Below, one piece after another: positions 8,856-18,551 of a stretch of DNA of 64,000 nt. A model generated the notes under the pieces. It was not told where the DNA came from. It worked only from the letters and a program-made list of their open reading frames with translations, and searched no databases. The translations under genes and the position numbers were made by a program. The stretch is from Pseudomonadota bacterium (GTDB taxonomy: Bacteria; Desulfobacterota; Desulfobulbia; Desulfobulbales; Desulfocapsaceae): the NCBI GenBank assembly GCA_018817385.1, contig JAHIUA010000084.1:1-64000 (forward strand), in the 5' to 3' direction. Within the stretch, counting starts at the first letter, position 1; the number at the start of each line of letters is the position of its first letter.

Positions 8856-9806
8856 TTATATCTTCACCTCCACAAGTCCAGGGGCAAGAACTCGACAGAA
8901 TACTATTTTTTGAGATCCTGTGTTTTTGACACGAATAACCTGATCTTGTTTTCCATTAGTGATGGAAATGCCAGTTGCTGTGAGTTGTAACGTTTTGTGA
9001 TTGATTATTATCTTAACGAGTTCACCTTTTTGAATAAGCGGTGGGAAGTCGATGCTGCTGAGCTCTAGTACACTTCCTGAGCGTTGACTATTTATAAGTT
9101 TTTTTCCGAGCACTTCACGCAGGTCGGTACACGGTGACCGCAGTGACGAAAGATCCTTGCTTTCCATCTGCACCATTTCAGGACTGAGAATAGCACCACG
9201 CTTGACATTTTGGGTAAGAACAACCACTGGGGTCATAGCCGTCAGGTTTCCTCTGACAGAGATGTTTTTTACAATTCTGCCGTCAACCTTATAGATCAGA
9301 GAAAATCTTTTGCTGCCGATGATTCCAGGTTTTGCCGAAATGACTTCGAGCTCGAGTTGGCCGGTGGGAATAACAAAAGGAAGGGGGATGTCGTAGGCCG
9401 CAAAGGCGTATTCGGCCTGAGGCAGGTTTTCTCTCTGGGAATCTATGTATGCAGCAATAGCTGATTCTATTTCCTTGGGGCCGATGGTGATGCCTGTTCT
9501 TTTTAAAAGAATGGAGGGGGATCCGTTCCAGTGTACCTCGTTGTTTTGGGAAATGCTTTGGAGCAGTAAGGTAATGACCGTATCGGCGTCAAGGGTTACG
9601 CTTTCTCCGGCCTCTGGTGCGTGGCCAATGCGTTGGCTGGCAAGGGCATTGCTGAGAGGGGTTTCCTGATCAAAAACGGCAAGATCCCCCAAGGTAATAA
9701 AGGGGGAGGAAACCTCGGCCGATGCTTTGAAGGAGACTTCCAGTGCAAATCCTGAAATCGGTAAGAAACTCAGAAGGGCAGTGAGAATAAAAAGGAGCTT
9801 CGTCAT
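8856..9806 (-). CDS. flgA: P-ring assembly chaperone FlgA
   Basis: A 316-residue periplasmic protein with a signal peptide (about residues 1-21, FLPISGFA) and a C-terminal SAF-like domain: VVLTQNVKRGAILSPEMVQM, LREVLGKKLINS, then GELVKIIINHKTLQLTATG. FlgA helps FlgI assemble the P ring. The long N-terminal half (residues 22-190) is family-variable. It lies between flgG and flgH with one- or two-base spacers, so it is part of one transcript. Confidence 0.92.
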   Translation of the reverse strand: MTKLLFILTALLSFLPISGFALEVSFKASAEVSSPFITLGDLAVFDQETPLSNALASQRIGHAPEAGESVTLDADTVITLLLQSISQNNEVHWNGSPSILLKRTGITIGPKEIESAIAAYIDSQRENLPQAEYAFAAYDIPLPFVIPTGQLELEVISAKPGIIGSKRFSLIYKVDGRIVKNISVRGNLTAMTPVVVLTQNVKRGAILSPEMVQMESKDLSSLRSPCTDLREVLGKKLINSQRSGSVLELSSIDFPPLIQKGELVKIIINHKTLQLTATGISITNGKQDQVIRVKNTGSQKIVFCRVLAPGLVEVKI

Positions 9807-9808
9807 GC

Positions 9809-10594
9809 CTATACCAGGTTATTAGTGGTTTGCATCATCTCATCAGAGGTCTGGATAGTCTTGGAGTTGATTTCATAGGCCCGCTGGGTAGTGATCATTG
9901 CTGTCAACTCTTCAACAATGTTGACATTGGATCCTTCCAGAAAATTCTGCAGTAAAAGCCCATAGCCGTCATCGCCAGGTGTGCCGGCCTGAGCATCTCC
10001 TGAGGAGTTGCTTTCTCTGAAGAGGTTTTTGCCAACGGCCACCAGGCCACCGTTATTAGTGAATGTAACGGTCTCAAGGGTACCGATTTCAGTACTTTCA
10101 GTATCATCTCCTATTATGGCACTTACGATACCTGTTTCGCTGATAGTGACTTGACGGGAACCGTCGGGGATGGTTATGCCGGGAGAAATGGGATAGCCGT
10201 CAGAGTTGGTCACCCGACCATCACCGTCTCGTTTAAGCGCACCGGCTCTGGTGAATGCCGTGACTCCATTTGGTAATTCTACCTGGAAAAAACCATCACC
10301 TTCAATGGCAACATCGAGTTCATTTCCGGTTTGAATCAGATCACCCTGGGTAAAGAGTTTCTGCACAGCCGCTGGACGAACACCAAGGCCGACTTGAATT
10401 CCAGAAGGGGATTCGGTATCTGCAGAGGTCTGAGATCCTGGAACCTTCATGATTTGATACATAAGATCTTGAAAATCGGCACGACTCTTTTTGAAACCGG
10501 TGGTGGAGACATTGGCCAGATTATTGGCAATGACATCAAGATTCAGTTGTTGACCGTTCATGCCGGTGGTGGCGGTCCAGAGAGATCGAATCAT
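9809..10594 (-). CDS. flgG: distal rod protein FlgG
   Basis: A 261-residue axial protein starting MIRSLWTATTGMNGQQLNLD, then VIANNLANVSTTGFKKSRAD with the distal-rod insertion FQDLMYQ. The C-terminal D0 helix is LTAMITTQRAYEINSKTIQT. It forms the distal rod to which the P and L rings attach. Length is exactly that expected. Confidence 0.97.
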   Translation of the reverse strand: MIRSLWTATTGMNGQQLNLDVIANNLANVSTTGFKKSRADFQDLMYQIMKVPGSQTSADTESPSGIQVGLGVRPAAVQKLFTQGDLIQTGNELDVAIEGDGFFQVELPNGVTAFTRAGALKRDGDGRVTNSDGYPISPGITIPDGSRQVTISETGIVSAIIGDDTESTEIGTLETVTFTNNGGLVAVGKNLFRESNSSGDAQAGTPGDDGYGLLLQNFLEGSNVNIVEELTAMITTQRAYEINSKTIQTSDEMMQTTNNLV

Positions 10595-10651
10595 GGCTTT
10601 CCTTTTTTCGAATGGTTGCGTCTATGAAAAGACTATATATCTGATGAGGGA

Positions 10652-11401
10652 TTAGCCGAGAGTTCCCAGTTCATCTTGTTTCTGTCCTAAGGCCCCATAA
10701 CTCTTCAGGACCTTTTGATAGGTCTCAAAGGTCCTGAGGGTGTCAATCATGAGCGCCATTTCTTCTGTCATATTGACGTTGGAGATTTCCAGACTGGCAC
10801 TGGCAAGTCTGGGTTCTTCTACCGGAATTTCCTGACCACCTTCTTCGAGGGAAAAAAGGGTGTCTGATTCTCTTTTTAACAAGTTGTTGTCATTTATGGT
10901 GTAGACACCGATTCGTCCTACTACATTCCGTGTTCCTTCAAGTGAGAGAACGGATACCTCACCAAGATTATTTACAGATATTTTGCTGGTATCAATGTCA
11001 GGGATGGTGATAGGCTGGTTACCATCATCCAATATCGCCATATTGTTTTTTGTCTGGAGCTGGCCATTCCGGTCAACCTGAAGATCACCTCTGCGGGTAT
11101 ATCTGTCTCCATCTGGACTGCTGACCTTGAAGAAACCCTCTCCATGGATGGCAAGATCCAAGGGGTTGGCGGTTTCTTTGATGGGGCCCTCTGTAAATTC
11201 AGTAAAATTTTCGCGAACGCGACTGTAATTAATGCCCTTCGCTTCCTGGGTCTGTTTTTCGCCCCGTAGAAGGGATTCGAAGCTCATACGGGTTTTTTTA
11301 TATCCGACAGTATTGACGTTGGCCAGATTTGCGGAAATATTTGCCAATCGCTGTTCGCGAGAAATGGCTCCCGCAAGGGCACTGTATTTTCCTGAAACCA
11401 T
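10652..11401 (-). CDS. flgF: proximal rod protein FlgF
   Basis: A 249-residue rod protein: MVSGKYSALAGAISREQRLA, then NISANLANVNTVGYKKTRMS, and a C-terminal helix MALMIDTLRTFETYQKVLKS. It is slightly divergent in the N-terminal D0 region but clearly a FlgF/FlgG-family protein, and its place before flgG matches flgF. About 57 bases separate the two genes. Confidence 0.92.
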   Translation of the reverse strand: MVSGKYSALAGAISREQRLANISANLANVNTVGYKKTRMSFESLLRGEKQTQEAKGINYSRVRENFTEFTEGPIKETANPLDLAIHGEGFFKVSSPDGDRYTRRGDLQVDRNGQLQTKNNMAILDDGNQPITIPDIDTSKISVNNLGEVSVLSLEGTRNVVGRIGVYTINDNNLLKRESDTLFSLEEGGQEIPVEEPRLASASLEISNVNMTEEMALMIDTLRTFETYQKVLKSYGALGQKQDELGTLG

Positions 11402-11522
11402 GTTTTTTTCTCTCTCTAGAAAGGTAGGAGTCTTTTTCGAAATTTTCTTTCTCTTTTTAAATCGACAGGTTCTCTTTTTTTCTTAAGGAGAAAGACCTCT
11501 ATGTCCGCTCAGAGAATAGATT

Positions 11523-11564
11523 CAGTGAACATGACCAGGCTCTATTGCCTGGTCATGTTCACTG
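11523..11564. terminator. 18-bp perfect hairpin at the end of the 145-residue gene
   Basis: CAGTGAACATGACCAGGC, a six-base loop, then GCCTGGTCATGTTCACTG: an 18-bp perfect stem. The TGA stop of the gene at 11559 lies inside the right arm. No U-tract follows on the minus strand, so it may be a factor-dependent terminator, an mRNA-stabilising structure, or a regulatory hairpin ahead of flgF. Confidence 0.5.
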
Positions 11565-11996
11565 TGGTTTTTGCTTAAAGCCTGCTGTCGTCTGGGCAAT
11601 GGTGGATAGTTTGAGCAGTTGCGAAATTTCATGACCGGACATCCCTAAGGTAGAGGCTATCTCTTCTGTCTGCATGCCGGAACGAAACATGCTTTGAACG
11701 TAGGCGTAGCGTTCAGGAATCCGTAATTTTGGCTGATCCTGGTGGAATAATGTCCTTGATTGTTGCAGTTTTGTTGTAACCTCGGCCTGTTTCAAGCTGG
11801 TTTGAAAATCCTGGTCAAGAACTATGGTTCGTACTTTGTGGGTAAGTTCTTCATGATATTTTTGCAGGGCGATTTTTTGTTTAGCAATGAGATCAGAGTG
11901 TGCCATGGCACGCCTGCGCCAGACGATTGAGTGAATTAAGAGAAGAGAACAGACTAAGAGGCACGCTAAAGTCATGAAAAATTGGTAGACCAGCAT
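11559..11996 (-). CDS. membrane-anchored protein with C-terminal HTH-like segment (DUF2802-like)
   Basis: A 145-residue protein: one N-terminal transmembrane helix (about residues 4-25, FFMTLACLLVCSLLLIHSIV), a basic/coiled helical linker (30-85), and a C-terminal helix-turn-helix-like stretch, RYAYVQSMFRSGMQTEEIAS followed by TLGMSGHEISQLLKL. This architecture resembles DUF2802 proteins encoded beside fliA/flhF in several flagellar loci. It lies between fliA and flgF. A membrane-tethered regulator or assembly factor is possible, but no function is established. It ends inside an 18-bp hairpin. Confidence 0.72.
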   Translation of the reverse strand: MLVYQFFMTLACLLVCSLLLIHSIVWRRRAMAHSDLIAKQKIALQKYHEELTHKVRTIVLDQDFQTSLKQAEVTTKLQQSRTLFHQDQPKLRIPERYAYVQSMFRSGMQTEEIASTLGMSGHEISQLLKLSTIAQTTAGFKQKPQ

Positions 11997-12070
11997 AGTA
12001 TCACCGTTTTAGAGAAAAAAAGTTGTCAGTAGTTGGTTGTTGGCTTATGCCTGCTCTGATTGTTTTACAT

Positions 12071-12799
12071 CTAGATTAGGTCTTTGACCTTGGTCTTCAA
12101 TTTTAACAGAGCCTGGCTGTGCAGCTGTGATATCCGTCCTTCGGATACCTCCAGAACTTCAGCAATTTCCTTTTGCGTTAGTTCCTCATAATAGTAAAGG
12201 GAGATAACCAACCGCTCTTTTTCTGAGAGCTCTTTGAGGACCCCTGCAATGGTCTTTGTCAATTCGTGTTGTTCGAGCCTGTTAACTGGTGATGCATTGT
12301 TCCGGGTATCTATCAGGGCATCCTGGAAGGATCGCCCCTGATCGGAGTGATCAAGCGTTTCGTTGAGACTGACACAACCCAGATGACTGACTTGGCCCAG
12401 AAGATATTGATACTGTTCAAGGGTTATATTCATTTCCTCGGCCATTTCCTGTTCCTCCGGATATCTGCCAAGCTTTCTTTCAAGGTCCGCCATGGTTCGG
12501 CTGAGATTGTTCTGCTTTTCCCTGAGAGATCGTGAAAACCAGTCCAGTTTACGCATTTCATCAAGAATAGCACCCCTGATGCGATATTCTGCAAAGGTCT
12601 TGAAGAGAATTTTTTTTTCCACCTGGAATTTGTTTGCGGCATCAATGAGGCCGAGCATTCCAGCGCTCCTCATATCATCCCTGTTCATAAAGGAAGGAAC
12701 TTGAGTAACCATTCTGCCGACAATGATATCGACGAGAGTGATATGGTCCTTGATCAGGGTTGTCCGATCTTCAGGGAGTTGTTGGGGCGTATAGGTCAT
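12071..12799 (-). CDS. fliA: flagellar sigma factor FliA (sigma28)
   Basis: A 242-residue sigma70-family protein lacking region 1.1: region 2 with VSFMN-like RDDMRSAGMLGLIDAANKF and FKTFAEYRIRGAILDEMRKL, region 3 around RTMADLERKLGRYPEEQEM, and region 4 with LKELSEKERLVISLYYYEEL and ALEVSEGRISQLHSQAL-type HTH residues. It directs transcription of late flagellar genes. ATG at 12799 is taken as the start; an adjacent GTG (12802) is equally in frame, with GAGG upstream. The gene abuts flhG, and flgM in the same locus supplies its anti-sigma factor. Confidence 0.96.
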   Translation of the reverse strand: MTYTPQQLPEDRTTLIKDHITLVDIIVGRMVTQVPSFMNRDDMRSAGMLGLIDAANKFQVEKKILFKTFAEYRIRGAILDEMRKLDWFSRSLREKQNNLSRTMADLERKLGRYPEEQEMAEEMNITLEQYQYLLGQVSHLGCVSLNETLDHSDQGRSFQDALIDTRNNASPVNRLEQHELTKTIAGVLKELSEKERLVISLYYYEELTQKEIAEVLEVSEGRISQLHSQALLKLKTKVKDLI

Positions 12800-12802
12800 C
12801 AC

Positions 12803-13711
12803 TCAGCCTCTTCCTCCAATATCAAGAAGTCTTTTCCAGAAAAACTGCACTCCACCTTTAGGCTGTGAGGTCGGCTGCTCGGCACAGATTGTCACTGCCA
12901 GAGTGGAAAAGGCTGCAGAAATTTTTGAGGAAGGATAGAGGTCTACGATGACTCGTTGCTTGCGGATGGCATCAATCATCTGCCGGTCCGCTGGTATTGA
13001 TCCCAGGAAGTCGATGGAAATATCCAGGTAACGATTAGAGACCATGGTTAATTTGCGGAATACGTCCAATGCCTCGTTTTCATGTCGAACCTGGTTAACA
13101 ACCAGATTGAAACGTTTTTCATGATATTGGGTGGAAAGTAATTTCATCAGTGCATAGGCGTCGGTAATAGCTGTTGGTTCAGGAGTCGTGACGATGAGTA
13201 TCTCTTGAGCAGCTGTGTTGAAATAGGTGACATTCTCCGATATTCCAGCCTCTGTATCGATGAGGACAAAGTCGAAGTCATTGTGCATCATGTCGAGTGC
13301 ATCAAGCAGTTTAAGCTTCAGTCGAGAGTCAAGCCTGGTGAAGTTCTGGACACCTGAGCCGGCCGGTAATATTTTGACACCATGGGGACCATCGGCCAGG
13401 ATGGCGCCTAGATCCTGTTCTCCTGCAAAAAAATGATTGAGGTTATAGCGAGGAGCAAGACCAAAGACCACATCTATATTGGCTAGTCCCAGATCGGCAT
13501 CCAGAATGAGCACTTTCTTGCCGAGTTTGGCAAGCGATACGCCTACGTTTGCAACCACTGCGGTCTTTCCCACACCGCCTTTGCCACTGGTTATGGCATA
13601 GACTCTGGTAGGATACTCCTGGTCTGGGCTGAGAGATCTCGACGGCACTGGTTCACCAAGTGTTCGTAGTGTGTCGGCTTGATCCTGCACTGCAGAATGT
13701 GTTCTATTCAT
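12803..13711 (-). CDS. flhG: MinD-like ATPase FlhG (FleN/YlxH)
   Basis: A 302-residue ParA/MinD-type ATPase with the deviant Walker A SGKGGVGKT (Lys49), the DADLGLANID strand, and DFVLIDTEAGIS. FlhG works with FlhF to control flagellar number and, in polar flagellates, represses the sigma54 flagellar activator. The N-terminal 30 residues include the region used to stimulate FlhF GTPase in other species. It overlaps flhF by 8 bases. Confidence 0.94.
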   Translation of the reverse strand: MNRTHSAVQDQADTLRTLGEPVPSRSLSPDQEYPTRVYAITSGKGGVGKTAVVANVGVSLAKLGKKVLILDADLGLANIDVVFGLAPRYNLNHFFAGEQDLGAILADGPHGVKILPAGSGVQNFTRLDSRLKLKLLDALDMMHNDFDFVLIDTEAGISENVTYFNTAAQEILIVTTPEPTAITDAYALMKLLSTQYHEKRFNLVVNQVRHENEALDVFRKLTMVSNRYLDISIDFLGSIPADRQMIDAIRKQRVIVDLYPSSKISAAFSTLAVTICAEQPTSQPKGGVQFFWKRLLDIGGRG

Positions 13712-15029
13712 AGGGTAATCCTTTACCAGGAGTCATGATAAGTTGAGTCAGTAACTCTTTATCTGCTTCCAATAGGTCTTCAGGCACTCTTTGGCCATTT
13801 GTGATGTAGGAAAAAGGAACGTTATCTCGAAACTGAATGTCCAGCAAAAGGCCAAGGCTACTGCATTCGTCTATCTTGGTAATAATGATATTGTCGATAT
13901 CGAGAATGGAGAAACGATGCATTGCTTCGAACAGTTCTTTTTCGCGCGTAGTTGCGGAAAGGACGAGATGTTTTTGTATGTTTAGATTTGGAGAGAGAAA
14001 AGATGTGAGTTCTTCAATACACAGGGTATCCTGGGGACTGCGTCCTGCAGTGTCAATGAGAATCAAATCTTTGTCCCGATGTTTGAGCAGCATTTGCTCA
14101 AGCTGCTCTGGGCTGAGCACCACCTCCACTGGCAGGTTCATGATTTCACCATAGACCTTGAGCTGTTCCACTGCAGCTATTCTATAGGTGTCGATGGTTA
14201 TGAGAGCTATAGATGCCGAGTGTTTACTGAGGTAGTCGGCTGCTATCTTGGCAAGAGTTGTTGTCTTCCCCACACCTGTGGGGCCTACCAGGGCCAGGCG
14301 ATGTTGGCGTTTGTGTCTTGGGAAAATATCTGTGTTTACTTGGAGCAGGTCACCTATGGCCTTGCTGACGTATTGTTGCTGTCTGAAAAGGTCGAAGAAC
14401 TCTTCCGGAGCGAGGGCCTTGCCGGCGTTATCGCTTATGGTTCGTGCCGTAGACGTACTGATACCGTAGGTAAGGAGGCGCTCGTACAGGGAACGTAAGC
14501 CCCTGTTTTGTTCTGGAGAAAGTTGGGCTTCGGAATCCTGAAGCTCAGGTTGGGGCTCTGTGAACTTCGACTGGGAAGCATTGATTCTAACCATTTCTTG
14601 GGCGAGATTTCTGATCATACCTTTCAGTTCATCGACCTCTGTCTGCAGGGCGTTTTGTTCAGGAAAAGGTGGGATGGATCGAGTCGGTTTCTCGGTCTTT
14701 GAAACTGGATTTTGATTAAGTCGGAGAGCAGAATTGTAGGTTGGGAATTCTTCTTTTTCTTCACGTGGCTGTGATTCTGATATTATTTCTTTTTGTTCCA
14801 ATAGAACCGCATTCTTTTTGGCCTCTGTCCGGGAAGCGATATAAAAGTTTTTATCTGGCCATGGCGCATCAATCGCTGCAGTAATCTCCAGCCGTGGTTT
14901 ACCTAGCAGCCCAAGTTTTCCTGAACGGATTGTTTTGGTGGATAGAATCAGGGCATCAGGACCAAGTTCCTTCTTGATCATTTTCAAGCCAGTTGCCATA
15001 TCTGCTGATTCAAAAACCTTAACTTGCAT
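13704..15029 (-). CDS. flhF: SRP-type GTPase FlhF
   Basis: A 441-residue protein starting MQVKVFESADMATGLKMIKK, the FlhF B-domain opening, followed by a linker rich in Glu, Lys and Gln and the SRP GTPase NG domain with GPTGVGKTTTLAKIAADY (P-loop), DTYRIAAVEQLKVYG and DTAGRSPQD, plus a TKIDE G4-type motif. FlhF marks the flagellar assembly site, usually at the pole. The ATG at 15029 is preferred to the in-frame GTG at 15041 because family members begin MQVK. It follows flhA. Confidence 0.95.
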   Translation of the reverse strand: MQVKVFESADMATGLKMIKKELGPDALILSTKTIRSGKLGLLGKPRLEITAAIDAPWPDKNFYIASRTEAKKNAVLLEQKEIISESQPREEKEEFPTYNSALRLNQNPVSKTEKPTRSIPPFPEQNALQTEVDELKGMIRNLAQEMVRINASQSKFTEPQPELQDSEAQLSPEQNRGLRSLYERLLTYGISTSTARTISDNAGKALAPEEFFDLFRQQQYVSKAIGDLLQVNTDIFPRHKRQHRLALVGPTGVGKTTTLAKIAADYLSKHSASIALITIDTYRIAAVEQLKVYGEIMNLPVEVVLSPEQLEQMLLKHRDKDLILIDTAGRSPQDTLCIEELTSFLSPNLNIQKHLVLSATTREKELFEAMHRFSILDIDNIIITKIDECSSLGLLLDIQFRDNVPFSYITNGQRVPEDLLEADKELLTQLIMTPGKGLPYE

Positions 15030-15092
15030 GGTAATTATCACTTTTCATGATTAACAATTTGGGAAACCCTCGTAGTGTAATTTTTTGCATAG

Positions 15093-17192
15093 TTACTTTG
15101 TATTGAACGTCACAGTCCCTAATGATTTAATTTTAACATTGGGGAGTATTTCATTGTGGGAGAGGATCACCAGTGAAGGGTAATACCGTTCCGTGAGTTT
15201 CCGCACATGAGGACGAATCTGGGGGGCTGCCAGGAGGGTTGGCTGTTGTCCGCCTTCAAAAAGGGGAATAGCCTTGCCAATGGAGTCCAGAATAAGCTGA
15301 GCCTTATTTGGGGCAATGGCCAGATAGCTGCCTGTTTCTTTGTGCTGTATGGAGGTTGCTATTTCATCCTCTACGGATTTATCCATGGTAATCAATGGAA
15401 TAATGCCATTGATGGCCAGATCACTGCTGATCGATCTGGCCAGGGCATGGCGGACATATTCGGTGAGAATATCAGTATCTTTGGTCATGGGTGCCCAGTC
15501 AGCCATTGATTCCAATATAGTTCGAAGGTCTCTTATGGAAACGTTTTCGGAGAGCAGGTTCTGAAGAATGCGCATAATGGTGCCAAGTGAAAGAACAGCA
15601 GGCACCAGATCTTCAACAAGTTTGGGATAGGTTTTGGCCAGATTGTCGAGAAGGCTTTGTACTTCCTGGCGACCTATCAGTTCATGGGCATGTTGTTTGA
15701 TGATCTCAGAGAGGTGGGTGGCCATGACAGTTGTGCAATCGACGACAGTATATCCGGCAATTTGGGCCCGTTCTTTTTTGTCTTCGGTAATCCAGATGGC
15801 CGGCAGGCCAAAGGCAGGTTCCTTGGTCGGTACACCCTTGATGGTTTCTGTGACCATACCTGGATCCATGGCCATGAAATGGCCGGGAAGCATTTCTGCC
15901 TGGGCTACCTGCACACCTTTTAAGGCCAGAGTGTATTGATTGGGAGAAAGTTGGAGGTTGTCCTTGATATGCACAGGAGGAACGATAAACCCGTTATTTG
16001 AGGCAAACTGGCGACGGATGGATTGGATTCGAACGAGGAGTTCACCATCCTGAGAGGCATCGACAAAGGGAATGAGACCGTATCCAACTTCAAGTTCCAA
16101 CAGGTCCACATTAAGAAGCTCTTCGTAATTCTCCTGAGGTTTTGGTGCTGGTTCTCTTGTTACTTCCTCCTCAATTTTTTCTTTCTCTTCTTTTTTCGTT
16201 TTATCGAGTTGAAAACCGATAAACCCCATGACCAGTGACAAGAGAAGAAAGGGAATAAAAGGGAGACCTGGAATGAGAGCAAAGATCATGAGAACTGCGG
16301 AGACAACCCAGAAAGCGATTGAATAACGACTGAACTGTTGTTGCAGATCAGAACCAAAGTCAGAGTCTCCGGTGGATCGTGTGACCAGGAGTCCAGCGGA
16401 GGTGGAAATGATGAGTGCAGGGATCTGACCAACCAGGCCATCTCCAACCGTCAGAATGGTATAATTGGCAGCGGCTTCCGCCATGGGCATCCCTTTTTGC
16501 AGGACGCCTATGACAAACCCGGCCCCGATATTGACCAGGGTGATGATGATACCGGCTATGGCATCACCCTTCACAAATTTTGAGGCACCGTCCATTGCTC
16601 CGTGAAAACTTGCTTCGTTACTGATTTCCTGCCGCCGTTCTCTGGCATCGTTTTCAGTAATGAGCCCGGCATTGAGGTCGGCATCAATGGCCATCTGTTT
16701 TCCGGGCATGGCATCAAGAGTAAAGCGCGCTGCAACTTCAGCGACACGACCGGCACCCTTGGTGATAACCATGAAGTTGATCAGGACCAAGATGATGAAA
16801 ATAACAAGACCTACTACATAGTTCCCTCCAACAACAAATTGACCAAAAGACTGAATGACCGATCCGGCAGCGGATGGCCCCTGGTCGCCTTGGAGAAGAA
16901 TTAAGCGGGTTGAGGCCACATTTAAGGAGAGACGAAAAAGGGTTGTCGCCAGGAGAACTGCAGGAAAAATCGAAAAATCTGTGGCCTTAATGGTATACAA
17001 ACTAATAATAAGAATAAGCAGGGCTACGGTGATGTTCACTGATAAGAACAGATCGAGGAGCAGGGATGGCAGGGGAACGATCATGATCATCAAGATGCCA
17101 ACAAGTCCAAAGGCCGCCATGACATCTGAGCGCTGGAGGAGCGCATTTAACTGGTGTCGACTGAAGATGTTCCTTGGACTGATCAATTCCAT
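15093..17192 (-). CDS. flhA: flagellar export gate protein FlhA
   Basis: A 699-residue inner-membrane protein: about eight transmembrane helices in the first 320 residues, including the conserved cytoplasmic FHIPEP-type loop region with RFTLDAMPGKQMAIDADLNA, then the large C-terminal cytosolic domain (about 350-699) that docks export chaperones and contains TVVDCTTVMATHLSEII. It forms the nonameric ring of the type III export gate. It overlaps flhB by 10 bases. Confidence 0.97.
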   Translation of the reverse strand: MELISPRNIFSRHQLNALLQRSDVMAAFGLVGILMIMIVPLPSLLLDLFLSVNITVALLILIISLYTIKATDFSIFPAVLLATTLFRLSLNVASTRLILLQGDQGPSAAGSVIQSFGQFVVGGNYVVGLVIFIILVLINFMVITKGAGRVAEVAARFTLDAMPGKQMAIDADLNAGLITENDARERRQEISNEASFHGAMDGASKFVKGDAIAGIIITLVNIGAGFVIGVLQKGMPMAEAAANYTILTVGDGLVGQIPALIISTSAGLLVTRSTGDSDFGSDLQQQFSRYSIAFWVVSAVLMIFALIPGLPFIPFLLLSLVMGFIGFQLDKTKKEEKEKIEEEVTREPAPKPQENYEELLNVDLLELEVGYGLIPFVDASQDGELLVRIQSIRRQFASNNGFIVPPVHIKDNLQLSPNQYTLALKGVQVAQAEMLPGHFMAMDPGMVTETIKGVPTKEPAFGLPAIWITEDKKERAQIAGYTVVDCTTVMATHLSEIIKQHAHELIGRQEVQSLLDNLAKTYPKLVEDLVPAVLSLGTIMRILQNLLSENVSIRDLRTILESMADWAPMTKDTDILTEYVRHALARSISSDLAINGIIPLITMDKSVEDEIATSIQHKETGSYLAIAPNKAQLILDSIGKAIPLFEGGQQPTLLAAPQIRPHVRKLTERYYPSLVILSHNEILPNVKIKSLGTVTFNTK

Positions 17193-18259
17193 TGTGAGTT
17201 CTTTTTCAGAGAATATACGTGTGCAAGTATTTCAGCCACCGCCTTAAATAATTCTTCCGGGACGCTGGCTCCCAGGTCGATTTTATGCAATAATCGAGCC
17301 ACAGGCGGGTTCTCTATCAGGGGAATATTGTTCTCCCTGGCAATTTCACGGATACGCATGGCTACCAGATCAGCACCTTTTGCCACTACTATGGGGGCAT
17401 CCATGGTCTGCATGTCATATTTTATTGCTACTGCAAGGTGAGTAGGATTGGTGATTACCACATCGGCCTCAGGAACTTCTGCCATCATGCGTTTTCTGGC
17501 CATTTCCTGCTGGATTCTTCGAATCTGATTTTTAATGAAGGGATCACCTTCCGTCTCCTTGTATTCTTCCTTTACTTCCTGTTTGGTCATTTTCATTTTT
17601 TCTTCCATCTCGTGGCGAGTATAGAAGAAATCAAGGGCCCCTATCAGGATGAGGAGAGCACACACCTTTGCCAGAATAAGTGCTGCAATTCGAGCCATGT
17701 ACAAGACAGCGGCCCATGGACTGGTGTCTATCAGGGTGAGTGCTTCTTCAAAGTTGTTGTAAACCGTTGAGTAGGCCACCCAGCCAATCAGGCCAACTTT
17801 GACTATGGATTTGATCATATCCACAAAGCTTCGCATGGAAACAAAACGGGCCATGCCTTTTATTGGATCAAGCTTTGATAAGTCTGGGGTGAGTGGTTGG
17901 GTTGTAAAGAGCCAGCCTATTTGGAAAACAGTTGTAAAAAAACCGATTATAATAACCAGAAGAAAGAGTGGATAGAGGAGGATAGCAAGTTCCTTTGTTA
18001 TAAAAAAGAACAGTGTTGTCACTGCCGTAGCCGTACCTTCGAATTCGGCAATAGAATTGAAAATAGAGGCGATGAGTTGGGAAAGACCGGCCCAGAACCG
18101 AGGCATGTAAAAGATCCATAACAGAAGGACCATGGTGAAAATAGCAGCGGTCTGTACCTCTTTACTCTGTGCTACTTGACCTTTTTTACGAAAATCATCC
18201 CTCCGTTTCGACGAGGGGGATTCAGTTTTTTCGCCGCCGGATGTTGATTCTTCTGCCAT
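17183..18259 (-). CDS. flhB: flagellar export switch FlhB
   Basis: A 358-residue export protein with an N-terminal polar segment (TESPSSKRRDDFRKKGQVAQ), four transmembrane helices (about 35-210) and a cytoplasmic domain holding the autocleavage site NPTH at residues 271-274 (VVITNPTHLAVAIKY). Cleavage switches export from hook to filament substrates. A strong sigma54-type promoter lies about 185 bases upstream of the start (18442-18457), making flhB the likely first gene of an flhB-flhA-flhF-flhG-fliA transcript. Confidence 0.97.
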   Translation of the reverse strand: MAEESTSGGEKTESPSSKRRDDFRKKGQVAQSKEVQTAAIFTMVLLLWIFYMPRFWAGLSQLIASIFNSIAEFEGTATAVTTLFFFITKELAILLYPLFLLVIIIGFFTTVFQIGWLFTTQPLTPDLSKLDPIKGMARFVSMRSFVDMIKSIVKVGLIGWVAYSTVYNNFEEALTLIDTSPWAAVLYMARIAALILAKVCALLILIGALDFFYTRHEMEEKMKMTKQEVKEEYKETEGDPFIKNQIRRIQQEMARKRMMAEVPEADVVITNPTHLAVAIKYDMQTMDAPIVVAKGADLVAMRIREIARENNIPLIENPPVARLLHKIDLGASVPEELFKAVAEILAHVYSLKKNSQWN

Positions 18260-18441
18260 GAGAGGAAATGATCAAGTTAGAGAGTGAATGAAGAAAAAAA
18301 ATCGATGATTTTTTAGTATGTTGTGCTGGAAAAATCAGAAAAAAACAAGTTTACCTGAGTCGATGAAATCGAATCGAGGCTTGACACTCTGCCAGTAATT
18401 AGCAAAGAAATATATCCAATTGCGTTAATAGTTTTTTACAG

Positions 18442-18457
18442 TGCAAATAGTTTGCCA
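18442..18457 (-). promoter_or_regulatory. sigma54 promoter upstream of flhB
   Basis: Minus strand TGGCAAACTATTTGCA fits TGGCACG-N4-TTGCA with the exact GG-to-GC spacing and a perfect -12 element. It lies in the 292-base gap between fliR and flhB, the largest gap in this part of the locus, and points toward flhB. The transcript would start near 18430 with a leader of about 170 bases. The gap contains no gene. Confidence 0.65.
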
Positions 18458-18551
18458 TGAGGGGAAGTTGTCAGTTAAGGAGGATTGATATCCTCTGGAA
18501 AGTCGAAAATCAGGTGCTTCCATGATATGAGGTTCTGTAATCGATCTTCAA

